Part shown: in pieces, positions 14,897-19,799 of the stretch
Position numbering within the stretch: position 1 is the first letter of the stretch
Layout of the letters: the number at the start of each line of letters is the position of its first letter
Source of the DNA: CAYLLT01 sp964591605
GTDB lineage: Bacteria; Planctomycetota; Phycisphaerae; UBA1845; PWPN01
DNA length: 19,799 bases
Reading direction: 5' to 3'
Assembly: GCA_964591605.1 (NCBI GenBank)
Contig: CAZQEN010000118.1
Location: 1 to 19,799, forward strand
Notes under the pieces: model-generated
Database searches by the model: none
What the model was told of the DNA's origin: nothing
What the model saw: only the letters and a program-made list of their open reading frames with translations
Made by a program: the position numbers and the translations under genes

Positions 14897-16303
14897 TCAC
14901 TCCTCTCCGGGCTCGCTCGCCGCCACCGGCGGCTTCCGCCGATGCTCCGGCGCCAGCACGCGAAACACCAGGTCACCCGCGTTCCGGTGCTGTCGCGGCG
15001 CTGGCCGTCCGCCATCATCCGTCTGGTTAACGCCCACGCTGTAAACGACCACACCCTCGGGCGTGCGCTGATAACGCAGCGGCTGCCCGCCAAACGGGTC
15101 CCCCGGCACCTCCTTCGCAGACGCAGGCACAAGTTCGTCCAGCCTCGCCGGGAATGCCCCCCGATCCAGCCGGTACCGCTCGATCGCCAGCCCGAGCCGC
15201 GTCGCGCGCAGTAGCGCCTCGCTCTGCATGGCGTTCTCGACCGCCCCCGTGAAGCCCGGTGCCAGCACTTTCGTGAACACTGCCCACACAGGCGCGTCCT
15301 CCACCTTCTGCCCGACTGCACGGGAGACCTCTACCAGCATCTGCGGATCATCGGCGGCGGCAATCAGCTCATTGTGATGCCCGACCCCGCGAGCAACGTC
15401 CAGGCAGAAGAACAGATTCAAGACCGGGACCCGCGCATACGCGGGCGAATCGGCCATCCTTCCCGTTCGCAGTTGCTCGCCGATCTCGATGAACGTCGCC
15501 CGTTCCCCGAGCAGGCCCCACTTGAGCACCGCATACGCCTTCCGGTCAGCGAGCACCTCCCGCAGCGGCTGCAGATCCTCCGCACGGATCGCATCCACCG
15601 CCAGCGCGCGCTCCAGCGCATCGCACAGCAGCGCATCCAGCGCCACCGCCACCAGCGACGAAATCAGCGTCGGCTGGTCCTCGATGAGCTGACGCAGACG
15701 GCTCAACACCTCCACGCGCTCGCGCAGATCCGTAACCGGCCCGTCCATCCCCGCCCGCAGTGCCGCGAGCAATTCCAGCTTCGCTGCCTGCCGGATAGGG
15801 GCCAACTCCGGGATCAGCGTCATCATCGGGTCCTCGGCAACGTGAAGCGGCAATTTGCCGCCGCGAAATCGTCGGAGGCCGTCCAGCTCGCCCAGGAGCT
15901 TCCCCATGTGCGCCAGGTGATCCTCGGCCGCGGCCCGATCCTGATCGTTCCACAGATGACCCAGTGGCGGCAGCTCCGCCTCCCTGAAGAACGGTACGCC
16001 CTTGAGCGCCTCCCGCTCCTCCGACGTCATCCCCTTCTCCTGCTCGTTCATCTCCTGCGCGATCCGCGCGAACACCGGCCCGGCATCCTGGTCCGCCGGC
16101 CAGGTCCGCCGCGCCGCTTCGAGCTCTGCAAATGTCGTCGGCCCCAGTTCCCTCGCCCGAGTCAGCGCAGATGCCAGGTTCCGCCGCGCCACCAGGTATC
16201 CGGCCAGAAGGGCGGCGATGGCGAGAACGACCAGGATCAGCGCGCCGTTCCGGATCGGATGCCGCCGGCGGATTCGCTCTTGCGGATGCTCAGACGTATC
16301 CAC
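14897..16303 (-). CDS. membrane-anchored protein of unknown function with pseudopilin-like C-terminal segment
   Basis: The 468-aa protein has a basic cytoplasmic start and one transmembrane helix (about 20-39, ALILVVLAIAALLAGYLVA). A long helical, Leu/Ala/Glu/Arg-rich region follows to about residue 365. A C-terminal segment (about 370-432) reads LAIERYRLDRGAFPARLDELVP, then PGDPFGGQPLRYQRTPEGVVVYSVG, then DDGG. The last segment resembles the globular end of type II secretion pseudopilins (GspG) and recurs in planctomycete membrane proteins of unknown role. No enzyme motif is seen. The start is a GTG at 16303-16301, supported by AAAGGGG about 6 nt upstream on the minus strand. The gene has no same-strand neighbour close by. 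Confidence 0.7.
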   Translation of the reverse strand: MDTSEHPQERIRRRHPIRNGALILVVLAIAALLAGYLVARRNLASALTRARELGPTTFAELEAARRTWPADQDAGPVFARIAQEMNEQEKGMTSEEREALKGVPFFREAELPPLGHLWNDQDRAAAEDHLAHMGKLLGELDGLRRFRGGKLPLHVAEDPMMTLIPELAPIRQAAKLELLAALRAGMDGPVTDLRERVEVLSRLRQLIEDQPTLISSLVAVALDALLCDALERALAVDAIRAEDLQPLREVLADRKAYAVLKWGLLGERATFIEIGEQLRTGRMADSPAYARVPVLNLFFCLDVARGVGHHNELIAAADDPQMLVEVSRAVGQKVEDAPVWAVFTKVLAPGFTGAVENAMQSEALLRATRLGLAIERYRLDRGAFPARLDELVPASAKEVPGDPFGGQPLRYQRTPEGVVVYSVGVNQTDDGGRPAPRQHRNAGDLVFRVLAPEHRRKPPVAASEPGEE

Positions 16304-16375
16304 GGATCACCCCTTTGCGTTGACTCAAACGCCCCCTGCACAGCTTCAAGATGCCTACCCGCGCTGCCGACCGCC

Positions 16376-16381
16376 ATTATA
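16376..16381 (-). promoter_or_regulatory. possible -10 box for the 14897-16303 gene
   Basis: A perfect TATAAT on the minus strand lies 72 bp before the GTG start. No good -35 hexamer lies at the right distance (CGCGGA at 17 bp), so this is tentative. Confidence 0.3.
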
Positions 16382-16421
16382 AACGCATGGGATATCTCTC
16401 CGCGCTTCACACTCCGGCCTG

Positions 16422-16443
16422 CTCACCTTCTCACTTTCCCACC
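16422..16443. repeat. pyrimidine-rich dispersed phrase
   Basis: CTCACCTTCTCACTTTCCCA resembles the C/T tract at 7493-7530 between kdsB and pyrG. It is probably another copy of the same interspersed phrase. Confidence 0.35.
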
Positions 16444-16504
16444 GCATCGTCGGATGCGCCGTGGCACGCGACCTGCCTGCCCCGCGTTTCAGCCGCGCTG
16501 CGCG

Positions 16505-16544
16505 CCGCACGCGAAAAATGCACGCAAAACGTGCGGTTTTCCGC
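16505..16544. terminator. nested alternative hairpins with T tracts on both strands
   Basis: CCGCACG (16505-16511) can pair with CGTGCGG (16530-16536). GCACG (16520-16524) can pair with CGTGC (16530-16534). GCGG (16533-16536) can pair with CCGC (16541-16544). These folds exclude one another. On the plus strand the first two are followed by TTTT (16537-16540). On the minus strand GCACG-TTTTG-CGTGC is followed by A and TTTTT, a good intrinsic terminator shape that would stop transcripts coming from the HAAS gene side. Confidence 0.4.
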
Positions 16545-16554
16545 AAGTTTGGCA

Positions 16555-16583
16555 TTGCCACGCACCGATTTATGAGGTATAGT
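16555..16583 (+). promoter_or_regulatory. sigma70-type promoter reading into the candidate ncRNA
   Basis: TTGCCA (16555-16560) and TATAGT (16578-16583) are separated by exactly 17 bp, with one mismatch to consensus in each box. This is one of the two best promoters in the window, yet no protein gene lies downstream on the plus strand for several kilobases. Confidence 0.55.
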
Positions 16584-16589
16584 TACGTG

Positions 16590-16803
16590 TGAGGTCGCTG
16601 ATCAGATCTGATGCACTGGCCTCTGAGAGTGACAACTTCAATCTCTCGGATGGCCGCGCAAGCGGCGCACTCAAGCAATGGGCCTCGTGAAGGCCTCGGC
16701 CGATCGCCCGCTCTGGCCATCGGGCTTTACGGCCAACTTAAAGACGGCAACGGCGGACGACACGCGGCCATCAGGCTGCGACTCGTCCGCCGTTGGACGT
16801 TTT
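16590..16803 (+). ncRNA. candidate structured small RNA (about 214 nt) with terminal hairpin
   Basis: Transcription from the promoter at 16555-16583 would start near 16590. The predicted RNA can fold into a series of stems: GAGGTC/GGCCTC (16591-16596 with 16618-16623) enclosing the palindrome ATCAGATCTGAT (16601-16612), GAGAG/CTCTC (16625-16629 with 16643-16647), GCCGC-GCAA-GCGGC with a GNRA loop (16653-16666), GCCCG/CGGGC (16706-16725), and a long final hairpin (16748-16795). The final hairpin has a 13-bp perfect outer stem, a 2x2 internal loop, then 7 bp (one G-U) closed by ATCA, and TTTT follows at 16800-16803. No open frame with a ribosome binding site fits the segment. It does not show the conserved elements of RNase P RNA, tmRNA, SRP RNA or 6S RNA that I would recognise. 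Expression is not shown. Confidence 0.4.
16748..16803. terminator. strong 20-bp hairpin, probable bidirectional terminator
   Basis: CAACGGCGGACGA (16748-16760) pairs perfectly with TCGTCCGCCGTTG (16783-16795). Inside it CGCGGCC (16763-16769) pairs with GGCTGCG (16774-16780), loop ATCA. On the plus strand TTTT follows after 4 nt. On the minus strand the stem lies 22 bp past the HAAS gene stop, and TTT follows within about 6 nt. It fits termination of both the minus-strand gene and the plus-strand candidate RNA. Confidence 0.6.
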
Positions 16804-16816
16804 ACGGGCATCCGAT

Positions 16817-18121
16817 CTATCGCTGGGACAACCCTTCCACCGGAAGCTCCGACCGTTCGCCCCGGGCCGCACGCGCCGCACGCAGCATCTCCAGCAGCTC
16901 CACCACCTTCTCCTGCGTTGCGTACGTGTGCCGGACCACCAGCAGTCCGTCGTAGATGCTGATCGACCCCCGCCCCCCGGCCGCCGCCGACGCCGTCTCT
17001 CCACCGCCTGCTGATGCAGGCCCCCCGACTCCGCCTCCGAAGCCCCCGCCCATTCCCATGGGACCCTCGAATCTCCCCGGCATGCCGCCCGACCAGGGCA
17101 CTGCCCCTGCACCGAGGCCCTCCCACGAGCCCGGCTCGACCGTGCTCCGGATCAACTCGCTGAACCGCTCCACGTCCACCTGCCGGAGCATCTCCAGCGC
17201 CTGTGTCAGTTCGGCACCGCCCTCCGTCGATGAAGAGGGACCTGCCGGCCGCGTCGACGGCCCGAACCGCGTACGCAGTGAATCGATCGCCTGCTGCTGC
17301 GCCGGCGTCAGCCCGGGATGAATCAGGTCCCGGCAGTCGTACACGCGCATCACGGTCCGGGCGTTCAGATCCCCCACCGTCGACACGCGCACGATCCCGT
17401 CCCACAGGTCGTAACCCAGCTTCACCCCGGAGGCCGCGCCCGCGTTCTCGAGCGCCAGTGATAGCGCCGTCCGCAACTTCACCTGCTTCATGCTCAGGCT
17501 TAGTTCGGACGTCCGGTCGATCCCTGATGCCGCCAGTGCGTTCCAGTTCACCATGATCGAAACGCCCGTACTTTGGCGGAAGAACTCGATCACATCCTCG
17601 AATGTCGAGCCCTGCGCAAAGTTGACCTCAGGGAGAACCTCAGACAGCCTGGCCTGCGTCTTGGCCTCAGCTTCGGACTCCCGGTAGAGAGATCCTCTGA
17701 CGATGGGCCGGGCAGGCGATGCCGCGGCCACATCGGTTCCTGCAGAAACCTCCGGTCCGTCGGCGGCCCCGCCCGCCAGCGAATACAACGGCGCCGGCAC
17801 AAAGCGCCGGTTCTCCGGCATCAGGAAACTGACCATCAGCACCGCCGCCGCCACGCCCGCGATTCCACCGGTCGTACGCATGATCCACCTTCTCCTTCTG
17901 CCGATCCGCCCGAACTCACCCGCCAGCGCCGCCGCGTCGCCGAACTCGTCCAGAGCCGTCTGTATCGCATCCTCGCGCGTGTATCCGCGGTCAATCAGCT
18001 CCTCCAGCCGCTCCTCCATGTGCCCGCGCAGCTCCCGCGCAATCGTCTCCCGCTGCCCTCCGCTCAGCCGCAGAAACCGGCATAGCAGCCGCAGGTACGA
18101 CTCAAACTCCTGCTCGGACAT
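16817..18121 (-). CDS. HAAS-domain membrane protein with periplasmic secretin/STN-like region
   Basis: The 434-aa protein begins with a HAAS-type helical domain, also called permease prefix (about 1-72: IARELRGHMEERLEELIDRGYTREDAIQTALDEFGD). One transmembrane helix follows (about 82-101). Beyond it, LPEVNFAQGSTFEDVIEFFRQSTGVSIMVNW (about 160-190) and IVRVSTVGDLNARTVMRVYDCRDLI resemble the short STN/secretin N-domain modules found in planctomycete envelope proteins. A Gly/Pro/Met-rich stretch (about 345-385) precedes a final LLVVRHTYATQEKVVELLEMLR helix. HAAS proteins are usually encoded next to a PadR regulator, as here. The role is probably envelope sensing or assembly, but this is inferred. 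GGAG lies 7 nt before the ATG. Unusually, about 350 bp of repeats separate it from padR. Confidence 0.78.
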   Translation of the reverse strand: MSEQEFESYLRLLCRFLRLSGGQRETIARELRGHMEERLEELIDRGYTREDAIQTALDEFGDAAALAGEFGRIGRRRRWIMRTTGGIAGVAAAVLMVSFLMPENRRFVPAPLYSLAGGAADGPEVSAGTDVAAASPARPIVRGSLYRESEAEAKTQARLSEVLPEVNFAQGSTFEDVIEFFRQSTGVSIMVNWNALAASGIDRTSELSLSMKQVKLRTALSLALENAGAASGVKLGYDLWDGIVRVSTVGDLNARTVMRVYDCRDLIHPGLTPAQQQAIDSLRTRFGPSTRPAGPSSSTEGGAELTQALEMLRQVDVERFSELIRSTVEPGSWEGLGAGAVPWSGGMPGRFEGPMGMGGGFGGGVGGPASAGGGETASAAAGGRGSISIYDGLLVVRHTYATQEKVVELLEMLRAARAARGERSELPVEGLSQR

Positions 18122-18143
18122 CGAATGACTCCACTTGACCTAC

Positions 18144-18328
18144 CACGAAGGCACGAAGTCACGAAGGAAACTCAAGCGAAAGCGAGCGATTGACGATCGC
18201 GACTCCCGCGATGAATGATCGCGACACGAGCGATGATCGCGACAGCAATGGACGATCGCCACACGCGACACTCATCATTGCGCCTCAGTTAGAGACCCAT
18301 AGCTTCTTCGTGTCTTCGTGCCTTCGTG
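18144..18328. repeat. long inverted repeat of CACGAAG units around four GATCGC(G/C)AC repeats
   Basis: The left arm (18144-18166) is three CACGAAG units joined by G and T. The right arm (18306-18328) is its complement with one mismatch in 23. The 139-bp interior holds GATCGCGAC at 18195-18203, 18217-18225 and 18235-18243, and GATCGCCAC at 18254-18262, spaced 22, 18 and 19 bp. The element looks like a mobile or dispersed hairpin but has no coding capacity. Confidence 0.75.
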
Positions 18329-18382
18329 TTACCAACGGGCAGTTTCTGGTTCTCCTGGCAGAAAATCTCACGCACGCGTCTC

Positions 18383-18414
18383 AATCTCAAATCTCAAATC
18401 TCAGATCTCAAATC
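18383..18414. repeat. tandem 7-bp repeat AATCTCA, 4.5 copies
   Basis: Units at 18383-18389, 18390-18396, 18397-18403, 18404-18410 (GATCTCA) and a partial AATC at 18411-18414. It is followed directly by CTCTGCGTGCTCAGCGTC (18415-18432), a relative of the phrase at 12292. Confidence 0.75.
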
Positions 18415-18469
18415 CTCTGCGTGCTCAGCGTCAGCCTCTCTGATTGGCTCGCGTGCAATGCCCGCGCTG

Positions 18470-18808
18470 TCATGCCGGCCGCCAGACCGGCTCGAGCAGA
18501 CTCCGGATGCACTCGGCATAATCCGTCCACTCCGCCGCCTGACGCTCCAGGAGCTGCCGCCCCCTGGCCGTCAGGTGATACCACTTGCGGTCGCGCCCGC
18601 CGGTGTCCTCCCACTTGCTCGACACCGCGCCGCTCTCCTCGAGCCGGTGCAGAATCGGATACAGGGTCCCCGCCTGAAGCCGCACCATGTTCCCGCTCGC
18701 CTCGCGGAGTTTCTTCTGAATCAGGTACCCGTACAGCGGGGCCTCGGCCAGAACCGACAGAATCATCAGCTCCAGACTGCCCCGCATCAGATCACGATTG
18801 AAACTCAT
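18470..18808 (-). CDS. PadR-family transcriptional regulator
   Basis: The 112-aa protein has the PadR winged-helix pattern: SLELMILSVLAEAPLYGYLIQKKLREASG (about 8-36), then AGTLYPILHRLEESGAVSSKWED as recognition helix and wing start, GGRDRKWYHLTARGRQLLERQ as the wing, and a C-terminal dimerisation helix. PadR proteins usually repress their own operon and respond to small molecules or envelope stress. The ATG at 18808 is preceded by AGGTGAGG; a GTG at 18817 is possible but less likely. It lies upstream of a HAAS-domain gene on the same strand, the usual partner. Its promoter overlaps two A/T palindromes suited to autoregulation. Confidence 0.92.
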   Translation of the reverse strand: MSFNRDLMRGSLELMILSVLAEAPLYGYLIQKKLREASGNMVRLQAGTLYPILHRLEESGAVSSKWEDTGGRDRKWYHLTARGRQLLERQAAEWTDYAECIRSLLEPVWRPA

Positions 18809-18828
18809 AATCCTCACCTATCGCCCAT

Positions 18829-18860
18829 CTATATATAGCACAGCGATATATCAATGTCAA
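18829..18860 (-). promoter_or_regulatory. padR promoter with overlapping palindromic operator candidates
   Basis: On the minus strand a perfect TTGACA (18860-18855) is separated by 17 bp from TATATA (18837-18832). The -10 lies inside the palindrome CTATATATAG (18829-18838), and GATATATC (18845-18852) lies in the spacer, with centres 15 bp apart. Binding of a PadR dimer here would block RNA polymerase. The leader before the ATG at 18808 would be under 20 nt. Confidence 0.65.
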
Positions 18861-18921
18861 ATTGAATTTGCCTCACCCCCTCCATACCATCCCGCTGTAC
18901 TCGCGATTCCGGCCATTCCAG

Positions 18922-18950
18922 CGGGCGGCGCCGAGCCGGAGCGCCGCCCG
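18922..18950. repeat. 10-bp GC-rich hairpin in the padR / AAA+ gene gap
   Basis: CGGGCGGCGC (18922-18931) and GCGCCGCCCG (18941-18950) are perfect complements around a 9-nt loop. It lies between the divergent padR promoter and the AAA+ gene. No T run follows, so terminator function is doubtful. Nothing else recognisable lies between 18951 and the ribosome binding site at 19200. Confidence 0.55.
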
Positions 18951-19212
18951 TGTTGTACGATAGGCGGGCAGCAGTGCACCGCACGGGGCAGCGAACCATG
19001 AGACAATCATCCCACAACAAAACGAACCCAATTTCCGGGCCGCCCGGTACGCAAGTGACTGCCAGGCAATATCTTGCGTTCCCAACGCGCCGCCCCGCTC
19101 CCCATGGCCCCGCGTCCGCCCCTCAGGTCGCAGACCCGCGCCGGCTGCCGTCCGCCGCAGATCACTCGACGCACTTCAGGGCCCCACGCGCCCGGCTGCA
19201 GGAGGCCCGCCC

Positions 19213-19799
19213 ATGAACCGCCCCTCGACCCTGGGCGAGCTCAAACGCAGCGGCTACCGCTCCCAATCCGTCAAGGACGAGATGCGGGCCAACCTCATTC
19301 GCAAACTCCGCGCCAACGAGCCGCTCTTCCCCGGCATCGTCGGCTACGACGACAGCGTCGCCCCCCAGATCGTCAACGCCATCCTCAGCCGCCACGACAT
19401 GCTCTTCCTGGGTCTCCGCGGCCAGGCCAAGACCCGAATCCTCCGCGCCTTGCCGGGGCTCCTTGACGAATACACCCCCACGATCGCCGGCGCCGACCTG
19501 GTCGACGATCCGCTCAACCCCCAGTTCAGCCAGACCCGTGCGATCATCGCCCGCCGCGGCGACGACACCGAGCTGCACTGGGTCCACCGCGACCAGCGCT
19601 ATCACGAAAAACTCGCCACCCCGGACGTCACCATCGCCGACCTCATCGGCGAGATCGACCTGGTCAAGCACGCCGAAGGCCGCTACCTGGCCGACGAATC
19701 GGTCATGCACTTCGGCCTCATCCCCCGCACCAACCGCGGCATCTTCGCCATCAACGAGCTGCCCGTCCTCGCCCCGCGCATCCAGGTCGGCCTCTTCAA
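19213..19799 (+). CDS. Mg-chelatase / MoxR-like AAA+ ATPase, N-terminal part (runs off right edge)
   Basis: 195 codons are present before the window ends. The start is secure: AGGAGG (19200-19205) lies 7 nt before the ATG. The sequence has FPGIVGYDDSVAPQIVNAIL (about 38-57), the Walker A-like LGLRGQAKTRIL (about 66-77), and the long conserved stretch KLATPDVTIADLIGEIDLVK followed by FGLIPRTNRGIFAINELPVLAPRIQVGLF. This is the pattern of stand-alone ATPases annotated as magnesium chelatase, sigma-54-interacting or MoxR-like in planctomycetes and actinobacteria. Such ATPases usually work with a von Willebrand A-domain partner encoded just downstream, which would lie outside this window. No chlorophyll or cobalamin genes are near, so a true chelatase role is unlikely. 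Confidence 0.88.
   Translation, partial: MNRPSTLGELKRSGYRSQSVKDEMRANLIRKLRANEPLFPGIVGYDDSVAPQIVNAILSRHDMLFLGLRGQAKTRILRALPGLLDEYTPTIAGADLVDDPLNPQFSQTRAIIARRGDDTELHWVHRDQRYHEKLATPDVTIADLIGEIDLVKHAEGRYLADESVMHFGLIPRTNRGIFAINELPVLAPRIQVGLF

Noticed and set aside
16462..16476. TGGCACG-N4-CTGC resembling a sigma-54 promoter
   Set aside because: The -12 element is imperfect, no activator site is evident and a better sigma70-type promoter lies 90 bp downstream.
16590..16660. CTGAGAG as part of a TPP riboswitch
   Set aside because: The remaining conserved TPP elements (ACCC, ACCTGAT, GGxTAAT) are absent and no thiamine gene follows.
16590..16803. Identity as 6S RNA, RNase P RNA, tmRNA or SRP RNA
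   Set aside because: None of their conserved core sequences is seen. The fold is a string of hairpins rather than one long duplex, and the length does not fit RNase P or tmRNA.
18195..18262. GATCGCGAC repeats as plasmid-type replication iterons
   Set aside because: There is no replication initiator gene, no DnaA boxes and no A+T-rich unwinding region nearby.

Overview
The window looks like chromosomal DNA of a GC-rich planctomycete (Planctomycetota). The strongest evidence is the adjacent pair of a secreted CxxCH / DUF1549 / DUF1553 'planctomycete cytochrome' protein and a Tat-exported DUF1501 protein. Supporting evidence is a PadR regulator beside a HAAS-domain protein, and many intergenic hairpin and simple-sequence phrases of the kind scattered through planctomycete genomes. 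No phage, transposase, CRISPR array, rRNA or tRNA gene was recognised.

Layout. (a) 1-1813, minus strand: an NAD(P)-dependent thioester-reductase-like SDR, then 27 bp later a PhoD-type phosphatase cut by the left edge. (b) 1814-2235: intergenic, with hairpins and weak promoters. (c) 2236-6043, plus: the DUF1549/1553 and DUF1501 pair. (d) 6044-6670: intergenic, with a possible 41-aa ORF on the minus strand and a good sigma70-type promoter reading into kdsB. (e) 6671-9343, plus: kdsB and a divergent pyrG, which together make CTP and CMP-Kdo for lipopolysaccharide. (f) 9436-10904: a DUF2283 protein (minus), a HAD phosphatase (plus) and a hicB-hicA toxin-antitoxin pair (minus). (g) 11100-14610, plus: a secreted nucleoside-hydrolase-like protein and a large secreted beta-helix protein, probably a carbohydrate-active enzyme. 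(h) 14611-14896: an island of hairpin repeats. (i) 14897-16303, minus: a membrane-anchored protein of unknown function with a pseudopilin-like C-terminal segment. (j) 16304-16816: intergenic, holding a candidate small structured RNA gene with its own promoter and a 20-bp terminal hairpin followed by TTTT. (k) 16817-18808, minus: padR and a HAAS/secretin-domain membrane protein, separated by about 350 bp of layered repeats. (l) 19213 to the right edge, plus: the N-terminal part of a Mg-chelatase/MoxR-like AAA+ ATPase.

Most genes are ordinary planctomycete housekeeping or envelope genes. The most interesting material is non-coding. It comprises the candidate ncRNA at about 16590-16803, the repeat block between padR and its partner, the covarying hairpin repeats at 14616-14868, and a hicB promoter placed so that the mRNA would be almost leaderless. 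All functional statements are read from sequence motifs; no database search was possible.
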